Source: Tyzzerella sp. UBA1042
GTDB taxonomy: Bacteria > Bacillota > Clostridia > Lachnospirales > Anaerotignaceae
Assembly: GCA_002316675.1 (NCBI GenBank)
Contig: DCDZ01000056.1
Location: forward strand, 35,435 to 54,534
Reading direction: 5' to 3'
DNA: 19,100 nucleotides
Both the position numbers and the translations under genes were made by a program. Of this stretch, positions 6,674 to 13,592 are shown in pieces. The notes under the pieces were generated by a model that saw only the letters and a program-made list of their open reading frames with translations, did no database searches and was not told the origin of the DNA. The stretch's first letter is position 1, and the number at the start of each line of letters is the position of its first letter.

Positions 6674-6754
6674 AAAAAAGCCCCTATGGCAAGGACTAAG
6701 CAATCCCCCACAATATGGGCTTTTCTATGGAAGCAGCAAAAAATCCATTGCTGC
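6674..6754 (-). terminator. terminator of the pepP-DUF2161-yccF-ybjQ operon
   Basis: Just past the ybjQ stop, the minus strand has two hairpins. The first has GCAGCAA/TTGCTGC arms (6733-6754). The second is larger, with AAAAGCCC (6717-6724) pairing with GGGGCTTTTTT (6674-6684), where the pairing continues into a U-run. The second is the likely terminator. It also has a plus-strand T-run (6721-6724), but no plus-strand gene lies nearby. The gap to the GntR promoter holds no other feature. Confidence 0.55.
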
Positions 6755-6767
6755 CGTACATTCCTTT

Positions 6768-7088
6768 TTATTTGCAGAGCACTGCCGTACCGGAAACGCT
6801 CACCATCAGCATACCGTTATCCGTTCCCAAAACCTCATAATCCACATCCACACCAATAACGGCATTGGCCCCCATATTTTCCGCCCTTTTCTTCATTTCC
6901 CCAAGGGCCTGCTCTCTGGCCTGAATCAATTCCTCCTCATATGTGCCGGATCTGCCGCCAAAAAAATTGCTTAAGCCTGCAGCCAAATCCTTCACAAAGT
7001 TGACCCCGGCAACGACCTCGCCGAAAACAATGCCTTTATACTCTATACTCTCTTTTCCTTCAATTCCATTTGTTGTTGTAATAATCAT
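6768..7088 (-). CDS. ybjQ: YbjQ / UPF0145 family protein
   Basis: The 106-residue protein matches UPF0145 (YbjQ) over its full length. It opens MIITTTNGIEGKE, continues with YKGIVFGEVV, has the charged helix YEEELIQAREQALGEM, and ends with the AENMGANAVIGVDVDYE block and a short hydrophobic strand. The family forms pentameric rings in solved structures and is annotated as a possible heavy-metal-binding domain, but no activity is proven. AGGAG lies about 8 nt before the ATG. It is the last gene of the four-gene unit that begins with the Xaa-Pro aminopeptidase, 25 nt after yccF. Confidence 0.9.
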   Translation of the reverse strand: MIITTTNGIEGKESIEYKGIVFGEVVAGVNFVKDLAAGLSNFFGGRSGTYEEELIQAREQALGEMKKRAENMGANAVIGVDVDYEVLGTDNGMLMVSVSGTAVLCK

Positions 7089-7113
7089 TTTGCCACTCCT
7101 ATCTTATTTTAAA

Positions 7114-7488
7114 TTAATAGATTACTCTTGTCATGCGAGCGCCAAAGGGCATTAACGCAAGCCCCGCAAACTTAAAATACTGAATCCCAAAGGGAATGCC
7201 AATAATGGTGATACAGCAGGCAATGCCCAACGCCAAGGAACCCAATGCCAATTCCAAGCCGCATAATAAAATCCAGATAATATTCAAAATAATAGAGCCG
7301 GAGCCTAATCTGCCATATTCAATTTGGGTTCCAAAGGGCCAAAGCACCATTTGGGCGAATTTAAAGCATTGCAGCCCTATGGGTATGCCTATGATGGTAA
7401 TGCAGCAAATAATACCCGCCAAAAACCAGCCGATTACCGAAAAAAGCCCACCAAAAATCAACCAAAGAACATTCCCCAATACACTCAT
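7114..7488 (-). CDS. yccF: YccF-family inner-membrane protein
   Basis: This 124-residue membrane protein has an obvious internal duplication. A block running CCITIIGIP, then FKFA, then PFG appears at about 28-53 and again at about 91-115, each following a hydrophobic helix. That is the YccF domain pattern, and the function is unknown. The start at 7488 is preferred to an in-frame ATG at 7509: AAGGAG lies 8-9 nt upstream of 7488, and this start forms a 4-bp ATGA overlap with the upstream DUF2161 gene, a standard translational-coupling arrangement. Confidence 0.88.
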   Translation of the reverse strand: MSVLGNVLWLIFGGLFSVIGWFLAGIICCITIIGIPIGLQCFKFAQMVLWPFGTQIEYGRLGSGSIILNIIWILLCGLELALGSLALGIACCITIIGIPFGIQYFKFAGLALMPFGARMTRVIY

Positions 7489-8195
7489 ACTTCCTTCTCC
7501 TTTCCGCAAACACCCCTATAAAATGCAACGGCCCTTGCATATTCCTCCAAAAACAGCGCCTCCTTACCTTCGGGGCTTAAGCCATAAACACCCTTCTCCA
7601 GTCTGACAAACCAATGGTATACGTTTCTCCGGAGCATCACAGCATATTTATCTTCCTTGCCCAATTCCCGCAAGTCCTTTAAGGAAATGCACCCCGAGGG
7701 TTCTATCAAACAGCAAAGCTCTATAGATTTTTCCCGATAAGCAGTCATAATCTTTTTTCGTGTCATACCGCCCATATTCTCTATCAGCCTGCGGTTATCA
7801 ATCTCCGTCTGCAAGCCTTCCCGCTTTCTTCGGTTTTTCCGCACCATGCTGTCCGCCGGTTCTAAAATCACCTCTACCGCTTCCATGGGACTATCTAAGG
7901 CTACGGTAATCAAGCCTAGCTCTAACCGCTTCAAAAGCCGCAGCATATCCTTCCATACCCGGGCTCGCTGGCCTTTTTCGGGGCGGGGAATGGCCACATA
8001 AACCTGCTCTGTTATACTTTGCCGTTCCAAAGCCTGATACACCAGCTTCAGATTAAAGCTTGTTTTTAGCTCTATAATCAGCATTTGCCCATCCTTCACC
8101 GCGGCAATATCACAATCCTTTACCTCAGCCTGCACATGATAGCCTAAGCCTTCCAAAAAAGTGCGTATAGGCCCATACAGATCTGTTTCTTTCAT
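7485..8195 (-). CDS. DUF2161-family protein, putative PD-(D/E)XK fold
   Basis: This 236-residue soluble protein resembles DUF2161, annotated as a putative phosphodiesterase/nuclease-fold family. The N-terminal third shows a PD-(D/E)XK-like core: hydrophobic strand, D29 in KDCDIAAV, then E42-x-K44 in LIIELKTSF. A basic stretch at about 118-125 (RKNRRKRE) and a C-terminal segment resembling a winged helix (about 165-225) could bind nucleic acid. No substrate is known. It overlaps the upstream aminopeptidase gene by ATGA at 8192-8195 and the downstream yccF gene by ATGA at 7485-7488, so all three are probably translated in step. Confidence 0.8.
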   Translation of the reverse strand: MKETDLYGPIRTFLEGLGYHVQAEVKDCDIAAVKDGQMLIIELKTSFNLKLVYQALERQSITEQVYVAIPRPEKGQRARVWKDMLRLLKRLELGLITVALDSPMEAVEVILEPADSMVRKNRRKREGLQTEIDNRRLIENMGGMTRKKIMTAYREKSIELCCLIEPSGCISLKDLRELGKEDKYAVMLRRNVYHWFVRLEKGVYGLSPEGKEALFLEEYARAVAFYRGVCGKEKEV

Positions 8196-9454
8196 GCTTT
8201 TCTTCCTTTTGCCATAAGCGCTTCGATGTCCTCCACGGTGCGAATCAAATCCTGCGTCAGCACCCTGCAGCCGTCCTTTGTCACCAGAGCATCGTCCTCA
8301 ATCCGAATGCCGATGTCCCATTCATCAATATATAGCCCCGGCTCGACGGTCAAAACCATACCTTCCTCTAAGGTGCGGTCAATATACCGCCCAATGTCGT
8401 GGGTTTCCGCACCCAAATAGTGGCTGACACCATGATAGTAATATTTTTCTACCTCCTCCATGGTTTGCACCAGACGGATTTTTTTCAGCTCCGCAAAATA
8501 ATGCTCCTTCAAAACTTCATTTAATCGGGCAAAAGGGACACCCGGACGAATTGTTTCAATGACCTTCCTCTGTCCTTCTAAAACAATACTATAGACCATT
8601 TTCTGTCTTTCCGTAAATTTTCCGTTCACAGGGAAGGTGCGCGTAATATCTCCGTTGTACCATGCAATCTGGGCTCCCGCATCCACCAAAATCAAATCCC
8701 CTTCCTTGGTTTTTTGATTGTTATCCACATAATGGAGTATGGTGCCTCTCTTGCCTGCAGCGGCAATGGTTTGGAAGGCCTTTTGCCGCACTCCGTTTTT
8801 TGTCAGCACAAAATCAAAATATGCTTCGATTTCATATTCCATCATGCCAGCTTTGGCGTGCTCCATCATAGCCAGAAAGCCTTTTTCCGTAATCTTCATG
8901 GCTTTCTGCATCCGCTCCAACTCCCAGTCTTCCTTAATCAACCGCAGATCACTGAAAATGGGATATGAATTCCCCAGCCACATGGAAGGAAATTGCTCTC
9001 TCACTTCCTTTGCAAAGGAAAGGGCCGAAGAGGGAGAAGCATCCCAGCTTCTATTTTCCATATCCAAATAGACGGTTTTGATGTTATGCTTAAAAATTTG
9101 CTCTGCAAGGTCCTTCCGAAAATGATCTACAAATGCAATGCAATCAATGGAGGATTGCTGCCTTGCCTCCTCTATGGTCAGGTTTGCACCGATCCATTTG
9201 GCCAGGATCCCGTTGTCACGAGGGATATATAAGGTGGTTGTAACGCCGGCAGCAGTCTTTGCCATAAGAAAAATGCAATGCTCCCGGTCAATTCCCGTTA
9301 CATAATAAAAGTTACGGTCCGGCGCAAAGGGATACTGCTCATCCCCCTGTTTATAGGGTGCCTGCCCTGCAAAAAGAATGGCAACACTATTTTCCTCTAA
9401 CCGCTGTTCTAATTTCGTTCTATTTCTCTGAAAGCTTTCCATCCAAAACACCAT
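8192..9454 (-). CDS. pepP: Xaa-Pro aminopeptidase (M24B family)
   Basis: This 420-residue cytoplasmic metallopeptidase removes an N-terminal residue preceding proline. An N-terminal aminopeptidase-P domain (about 5-140, including PFAPDRNFYYVTGI) precedes a pita-bread catalytic domain. All five metal ligands are present: D258 (LVDAG), D269 (GDITR), H345 (SHYLG), E371 (VEPGLY) and E386 (IRIEDD). Length matches the family. The start is uncertain: ATG 9454 has AAAGG only 1-2 nt upstream, while the in-frame ATG at 9442 has it about 13 nt upstream. It heads the tightly coupled unit pepP - DUF2161 - yccF - ybjQ. No convincing promoter was found in the 160-nt gap upstream. Confidence 0.92.
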   Translation of the reverse strand: MVFWMESFQRNRTKLEQRLEENSVAILFAGQAPYKQGDEQYPFAPDRNFYYVTGIDREHCIFLMAKTAAGVTTTLYIPRDNGILAKWIGANLTIEEARQQSSIDCIAFVDHFRKDLAEQIFKHNIKTVYLDMENRSWDASPSSALSFAKEVREQFPSMWLGNSYPIFSDLRLIKEDWELERMQKAMKITEKGFLAMMEHAKAGMMEYEIEAYFDFVLTKNGVRQKAFQTIAAAGKRGTILHYVDNNQKTKEGDLILVDAGAQIAWYNGDITRTFPVNGKFTERQKMVYSIVLEGQRKVIETIRPGVPFARLNEVLKEHYFAELKKIRLVQTMEEVEKYYYHGVSHYLGAETHDIGRYIDRTLEEGMVLTVEPGLYIDEWDIGIRIEDDALVTKDGCRVLTQDLIRTVEDIEALMAKGRKA

Positions 9455-9618
9455 GCCTTTCTATTCTATTTTATCACATTGCTTGGCACCAGTTTCTAAG
9501 AAAATATAATAAAAAGAATAAGATTTTATTAATATTCTTTTCCAAAAACCTTGCCCCAATAAATCATTCCCATAGCCTTACCAAACGGCACCCATTTTAT
9601 AAAGCAGCAAGCAAGCCT

Positions 9619-10785
9619 TTAGCCTGCAAAATGAAACCCGCGCGCTTCAAAAAAAGAGAAAATTTCTTCCTTCGCTCCGAAAAGCTTTCCCTGTACTGCG
9701 CCTTCTTTGCCGCCGCCCTTACAATCGAAGGCCTTTTTCAGTTCCTCCGCCAATGCCTTGGCATCCATTTTGCGGCTTACTAAAACAAAGGAAAACCCAT
9801 TTTCTCCCATTGTCATGACCATGGCCCGGCCGCCGGTTTTTTCCAATGCCATATCCGCCAGCGAGGTCATATCCTTTCCGCTGAGTCCGGGCTCAAAAAT
9901 CAAAATGTTTTCCCCATCCGCCGGAAGCTTTTCAATACGATGATGAAAAACCTCCCATTTCCATTTTTTTCCTTCTTGCAGCAGCATATCCCGCTCTTTG
10001 AAAAGCTTTTGCACACCGCCGTCAATTTGCTCCGCCTGCACGGAAAGTGCCTTCCCTACTTGGGCGGCGGCTTCGTGGATTTTTTGAAAATAGCCTAAGG
10101 CTCTTTTTCCACAGAGAATTTCCAGCCGTGTTCCGCCTTTATAATTCTGTATCCCCACAATTTTAATCATACCAATTTCCCCTGCAAGCTTTACATGGGT
10201 TCCGCAGCAGGCACAGCAGTCATACGCCCCTGCCTGCACAATGCGTACCTCTCCCGACAGCGCAAGCTTACTGCGATACTCCAACCGCTCCAACTGCTCT
10301 TGTGCAGGGAAAGAAATTTCCAAAGGCGTATTTTCCCAAATGGCCCGATTTCCCTCACCTTCCAGCCAAGGCACATCCTCCCTTGGAATTTGGGCATTGA
10401 AATCAATGATAATGCGTTCCCGCCCCATATGAAAACCCACATTATCACAGCCGTATTTTTTACAAATAATGCCCGATAGTATATGCTCGCCCGAGTGATT
10501 TTGCATCAAGTCAAACCGGTGGGCCCAATCAATTTCCCCCTTTACCTGAAGGCCTGCCTCCAAGGGTGCATCCGTCACATGGATAACTTCCCCGTCTTTC
10601 TCCTGCACATCCAATACGGCAGCACCACCCAAGGAGCCCATATCTCCGGGCTGTCCGCCGCCCTCGGGATAAAACAAGGTCTGATTTAACACAATATGAT
10701 AGCCGTCCCTGCTTTTCCGGCAAGTGCGGACAATACCTTCAAATACAGTGCGATATGCATTGTAATAATATAGTTTTTCTGTCAT
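9619..10785 (-). CDS. alaX: AlaX-type alanyl-tRNA editing hydrolase
   Basis: This 388-residue protein resembles the editing half of alanyl-tRNA synthetase and would deacylate mischarged tRNA(Ala), such as Ser- or Gly-tRNA(Ala). Early blocks are the FYPEGGGQPGD motif (38-48), the zinc-site histidines H97 and H101 in HSGEH, and C193 with H197 in CCGTH. A coiled linker (about 230-285) leads to a DHHA1-like C-terminal domain with GGGKEGAVQGK (357-367). This is the long AlaX form. The ATG at 10785 has AGGAGGG 6 nt upstream; an upstream in-frame ATG at 10902 would run through the promoter and terminator region and is rejected. Confidence 0.88.
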   Translation of the reverse strand: MTEKLYYYNAYRTVFEGIVRTCRKSRDGYHIVLNQTLFYPEGGGQPGDMGSLGGAAVLDVQEKDGEVIHVTDAPLEAGLQVKGEIDWAHRFDLMQNHSGEHILSGIICKKYGCDNVGFHMGRERIIIDFNAQIPREDVPWLEGEGNRAIWENTPLEISFPAQEQLERLEYRSKLALSGEVRIVQAGAYDCCACCGTHVKLAGEIGMIKIVGIQNYKGGTRLEILCGKRALGYFQKIHEAAAQVGKALSVQAEQIDGGVQKLFKERDMLLQEGKKWKWEVFHHRIEKLPADGENILIFEPGLSGKDMTSLADMALEKTGGRAMVMTMGENGFSFVLVSRKMDAKALAEELKKAFDCKGGGKEGAVQGKLFGAKEEIFSFFEARGFHFAG

Positions 10786-10813
10786 TTTATTCCCTCCTGC
10801 TATGCTTTCCCAC

Positions 10814-10822
10814 AGTATAGCA
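10814..10822 (-). promoter_or_regulatory. extended -10 promoter for the AlaX gene
   Basis: The minus strand shows TGC followed by TATACT, an extended -10 element, about 30 nt before the start codon. No good -35 is present at the right distance. The location between the degV terminator and the ribosome binding site supports it. Confidence 0.5.
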
Positions 10823-10880
10823 CGCTTTTCCTTCCAAGAAAAGGGCGGGGGTTTTTCCTTTTTAAAAACAGAAAGCCCAT

Positions 10881-10913
10881 AAAAAAGCAGGTATTGCCTC
10901 ACACAACACCTGC
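10881..10913 (-). terminator. Rho-independent terminator of degV
   Basis: On the minus strand GCAGGT (10908-10913) pairs with ACCTGC (10887-10892), and the stem can extend by GTTG facing CAAT. TTTTTT (10881-10886) follows immediately. It lies 13 nt past the DegV stop codon, a textbook position. Confidence 0.88.
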
Positions 10914-10925
10914 CGTCTATTTCTG

Positions 10926-11768
10926 TTATTTTCTTTTTCGGATAAATCCGACAGCTACGGTACCCGGCCCGGAATAGGTACCCACCACCGGCCCAATGGT
11001 CCCTTCCAGAGCATGAGAAATATCATAACTCTCTGCAAAGCTCTCTTTTACCAATTGCAAATTTTCCTCTGCCGCACCATGGCAAAACACGATGGGGTAC
11101 TCTTCATCTAAACCATCTGCCGCCGCAAGCTCCCGCAAAATGGAAATCATTTTTTTCTTTCCCTTGGCCTTTGCAGAATTTAACACCAAGCCGTCTTCTA
11201 TGGTTAAAATGGGATGCAAATTCAGCATGGTGCCCACAACTGCCGCTGCGCCGGATAACCGTCCGCCTTTTCTGATAAACTTCAGCGTCTCAATGGCCGC
11301 ATAAATTTTGGCCCTTTTAGATAATTCGCCGATTTCATAAGAAAGCTCCTCCGCAGTGGCGCCTTCCTTCACCCGCTTTGCCGCAATTTCCACCAAAAGA
11401 CCCAGGCTGCAGCAGGCTTGATTGGTATCTACAATCCAAATTTTATCGCTCCCGATGGTCTGCTTGGCAATATGCGCGGACTGCACCGTGCCGCTTAATT
11501 TACCGCCGATAACAATACAAAGAACCTCATCCCCTTGGTCCAAGGCTTTTTGAAACGCCTGTTCAAAGGAATGGGGGGTAGGCTGGGCTGTTGTGGGAAT
11601 TTCTGGGTTGGTTCTAAGATAATGATAAAATTCCGCCGCCGTAAGATTGACACCGTCAATGAAGGTTTCTTCTCCAAAATGCACTGTCAAAGGCACACAA
11701 ATGGTGCCGATTTCCTCTAATCTTTTTTGAGGTATATCGCAAGTACTGTCCGTAATAATCTGTACCAT
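10926..11768 (-). CDS. DegV-family fatty-acid-binding protein (FakB-like)
   Basis: The 280-residue protein is a full-length DegV family member. Members bind a fatty acid between two alpha/beta domains and present it to fatty acid kinase FakA for phosphorylation and entry into phospholipid synthesis. Markers are ITDSTCDIP (5-13), the TTAQPTP motif near 60, SGTVQSA near 95, VDTNQACCSLGLLV near 115, IRKGGRLSGA near 170 and a C-terminal IGPVVGTYSGPG block. The ATG at 11768 is chosen because AAGGAGG lies 6 nt upstream; an earlier in-frame ATG at 11804 lacks a site. It has its own sigma-A promoter and terminator, so it is monocistronic. No FakA kinase gene is in the window. Confidence 0.93.
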   Translation of the reverse strand: MVQIITDSTCDIPQKRLEEIGTICVPLTVHFGEETFIDGVNLTAAEFYHYLRTNPEIPTTAQPTPHSFEQAFQKALDQGDEVLCIVIGGKLSGTVQSAHIAKQTIGSDKIWIVDTNQACCSLGLLVEIAAKRVKEGATAEELSYEIGELSKRAKIYAAIETLKFIRKGGRLSGAAAVVGTMLNLHPILTIEDGLVLNSAKAKGKKKMISILRELAAADGLDEEYPIVFCHGAAEENLQLVKESFAESYDISHALEGTIGPVVGTYSGPGTVAVGFIRKRK

Positions 11769-11836
11769 ATTTTTCCTCCTTTTATGCCACCTATAAAAAG
11801 CCAAAAGGTCAGCAAAACATTCTTTTCTTCATATTC

Positions 11837-11864
11837 ATTATAATAGTTTTTAAAACCACGTCAA
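11837..11864 (-). promoter_or_regulatory. sigma-A promoter of degV
   Basis: The minus strand carries TTGACG (11859-11864) and TATAAT (11837-11842), separated by 16 nt. The start of transcription would be near 11830, leaving a leader of about 60 nt before the DegV start codon. Confidence 0.8.
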
Positions 11865-12055
11865 CTGCTTTTTAAGAAAGAATTGGGGGAGATTATGGAA
11901 TTTATCCATCTCCCCTAGGAAGTTCCTCAAAATTCATACACAAAAACTGTAGGTTGCGCCTTACTGCCTGTTTTTCTATTTGTCCGACCATTCCCTTCCC
12001 CTATGAAAGGCCGCAGTACGGCTAGAAACTAGGCTTCAACGGAAACCAAAGCTTT
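11865..12055. other. intergenic stretch with a stem-loop, no recognised gene
   Basis: Between the degV promoter and the terminator of the next gene lies about 190 nt without a coding region. A stem-loop at 11886-11915 has GGGGAG/CTCCCC and ATGGA/TCCAT arms, with a 3-nt bulge and a 5-nt loop. On the minus strand it is followed by a moderately U-rich run. Small palindromes sit at 11917-11927 (AGGAAGTTCCT) and 12010-12022 (GCCG/CGGC). No promoter that would make this a small-RNA gene was convincing. Confidence 0.45.
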
Positions 12056-12086
12056 TAAAAGGGCGCTGACACAATGCCAACACCCT
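12056..12086 (-). terminator. Rho-independent terminator of the TM2-like gene
   Basis: On the minus strand AGGGTGTTGGC (12076-12086) pairs over 11 bp, with three G-U wobbles, to GTCAGCGCCCT (12060-12070). The loop is 5 nt and TTTT follows. It lies about 20 nt past the stop codon of the gene at 12108. Confidence 0.8.
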
Positions 12087-12107
12087 CTCACACAAAACAT
12101 ATTATTT

Positions 12108-12665
12108 TCAGACTTCCTCCAGCTTATCCTCATCTGCCGTTTCTTCTTCCTCCTGCCGGGCTGTTTCCCTCTTTTTCAGTAAATGGAAGCCGCCCAGAAC
12201 CACACCCAATGCCACAATAATTCTTGCCGCATGATTGTTGAACCTCCAAGCCAATTCCCAAAGAAATCCGCTAAAAAAGGGATTTAAAAGATCCATGCAA
12301 ATTTGTGTCAGCATACAGATTCCCCAGAAAACCAATGCCAGTGCAATAACTTTTTTATTTTTTTTGAAAAATACGTCCGCATCATCGAAATGCACCTCAT
12401 TCAGAACAAAATAACGATCCTCTTGCTTTAAAAACTCTTCCGGGGACAAACTTCTCAGATTATGGGTATGGAAAAAACTGAAAAACCAGATAACTGGCAG
12501 CACCGCCCATAGAATCTCCATTCTGCTCCATTCCCCAATGACAAGGGCCGCAAAAAAAAGCCCCATCAGGCTAATCCCCTGCTTATAAAAACCCATATAC
12601 ATTTCTCCTGCCCCGGGAATGAGGGAGCAAAAGAAAGTAAGTACTACATTCTTCCTATTTCTCAT
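12108..12665 (-). CDS. TM2-like multi-pass membrane protein, function unknown
   Basis: This 185-residue membrane protein starts with SLIPGAGEMYMGFYKQGISLM (12-32), a pattern typical of TM2-like small membrane proteins: a helix, a glycine/proline turn, then a second helix. Hydrophobic segments follow at about 33-67, then 105-127 and 144-162, and the tail is charged (about 163-185, rich in E, K and R). A short soluble region (about 70-100) connects the halves. Start choice is firm: GGAGGT lies 6 nt before the ATG. It is monocistronic, with its own terminator; the AT-rich upstream region probably holds the promoter, though I could not settle on hexamers. Nothing shows a substrate or partner. Confidence 0.8.
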   Translation of the reverse strand: MRNRKNVVLTFFCSLIPGAGEMYMGFYKQGISLMGLFFAALVIGEWSRMEILWAVLPVIWFFSFFHTHNLRSLSPEEFLKQEDRYFVLNEVHFDDADVFFKKNKKVIALALVFWGICMLTQICMDLLNPFFSGFLWELAWRFNNHAARIIVALGVVLGGFHLLKKRETARQEEEETADEDKLEEV

Positions 12666-12766
12666 GATATTACCTCCAAATAATTCTATAATTTCTTATT
12701 TTATACAAACAGTATAGTCTATTGTTATTTGGATTCCTTTTACTCTTTATTAAGAATTTATAAATG

Positions 12767-12837
12767 TTGGCCGTCACCCCGCTTTGGCAGTCCCCCCGCT
12801 TTGGCCGCCCCCCGGCTTTGGCCGCCCCCCCGCTTTG
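12767..12837. repeat. 17-bp C-rich tandem array, about four units
   Basis: A 17-bp unit, CCGCTTTGGCCGCCCCC in consensus, repeats at 12779-12795, 12796-12812 and 12813-12829. A partial copy lies on each side (12767-12778 and 12830-12837). It gives four C-runs of 4, 6, 6 and 7 on the plus strand (G-runs on the minus strand), separated by 11, 10 and 11 nt. It lies between the engB terminator and the start of the TM2-like gene and is far more GC-rich than its surroundings. Confidence 0.9.
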
Positions 12838-12873
12838 AAAGTGCAGTCTTTCCTGCTGCTGAAATTTCCCCAT

Positions 12874-12903
12874 AAAAAAGAGTGCCTATACCATCGGCAC
12901 CCC
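12874..12903 (-). terminator. Rho-independent terminator of the lon-engB unit
   Basis: On the minus strand GGGGTGCC (12896-12903) pairs with GGCACTCT (12879-12886), an 8-bp stem with two G-U pairs and a loop of about 9 nt. It runs straight into TTTTTT (12874-12879). It lies about 90 nt past the engB stop codon. The stretch between (12904-12992) shows no other feature. Confidence 0.8.
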
Positions 12904-12992
12904 AAAATTACGGATAGATTTCTTTTTAGAATACAAATAAAACCGACGAATTTTATGATCCGAAAGCATATCTTCCCCTTTGAACAAAAGGC

Positions 12993-13592
12993 TTACTGCT
13001 CTGCTGCTTGAGCAAAAAAACCTTCCATTGCCGCCCAAAGCTCGTCCACACCCGTCTTTTTTTCGCCGGAAAAAGGGATCAGCACATCCTCTGCACCAAG
13101 GCCAAAGGTTTTGCGAATCACAGACAGCTGCTTGGGCACTTGGCTTCGATTCAGTTTATCTGACTTTGTGGCCGCAATCACAATGGCATAGCCATAATGC
13201 TTCAGCCATTCATACATCATCACATCATTTTTTCCCGGCTCATGGCGAATGTCAATCAAAAGAATAATGGCTCTCAATGCTTCTCTTTTCTCCAAATATT
13301 CCTCTATCATTTTTCCCCATTTTGCAATTTCCGTTTTGGGCGCCTTGGCATAGCCATAGCCCGGTAAATCAACAATATACATCTGCCCGTTCACATCATA
13401 AAAATTGATGGTTCTTGTTTTCCCCGGCTGTGAGCTGGTGCGTGCCAACGCCTTACGGCCCAATATGGCATTAATCAGCGTGGATTTTCCCACATTGGAC
13501 TTGCCTACGAAAGCGATCTCCGGCCTCCCGTCCACAGGATAATGGGAAAAATTCGTACCGATTGCCGCCAAAGAAGTTGTTTTTATTTCCAT
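12993..13592 (-). CDS. engB: ribosome-biogenesis GTP-binding protein EngB (YsxC/YihA)
   Basis: The 199-residue protein is a TrmE-Era-EngA-EngB-type GTPase needed for assembly of the large ribosomal subunit in B. subtilis and relatives. Motifs are G1 GKSNVGKS (30-37), the switch-I region RTSSQPGKTRT (51-61), G3 DLPG (75-78) and G4 TKSD (142-145). The G5 region reads PFSGEKKTG, a variant of the usual SAxKxxG. The ATG at 13592 overlaps the end of lon by 10 bp, placing its ribosome binding site (GGGAGCGGAG) inside lon and coupling the two. An upstream in-frame ATG at 13625 lies deeper in lon and is less likely. The lon - engB order is common in Firmicutes. Confidence 0.95.
   Translation of the reverse strand: MEIKTTSLAAIGTNFSHYPVDGRPEIAFVGKSNVGKSTLINAILGRKALARTSSQPGKTRTINFYDVNGQMYIVDLPGYGYAKAPKTEIAKWGKMIEEYLEKREALRAIILLIDIRHEPGKNDVMMYEWLKHYGYAIVIAATKSDKLNRSQVPKQLSVIRKTFGLGAEDVLIPFSGEKKTGVDELWAAMEGFFAQAAEQ

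Noticed and set aside
6582..6974. 130-codon plus-strand frame
   Set aside because: It runs antisense through the GntR promoter, the terminator and ybjQ, and has no ribosome binding site; it is a shadow frame.
9455..9618. Promoter for pepP (a TGATAAAAT extended -10 about 13 nt from the ATG)
   Set aside because: It would leave an almost leaderless transcript and has no -35; other hexamer pairs had wrong spacing.
9611..9627. Possible terminator stem at the end of the AlaX gene
   Set aside because: The 7-bp stem overlaps the stop codon, has wobble pairs, a 3-nt loop and no proper U-tract, so I could not call it.
10786..10902. 39-codon N-terminal extension of the AlaX protein to an ATG at 10902
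   Set aside because: It crosses the extended -10 promoter and begins at the degV terminator; the ATG at 10785 has a strong AGGAGGG site.
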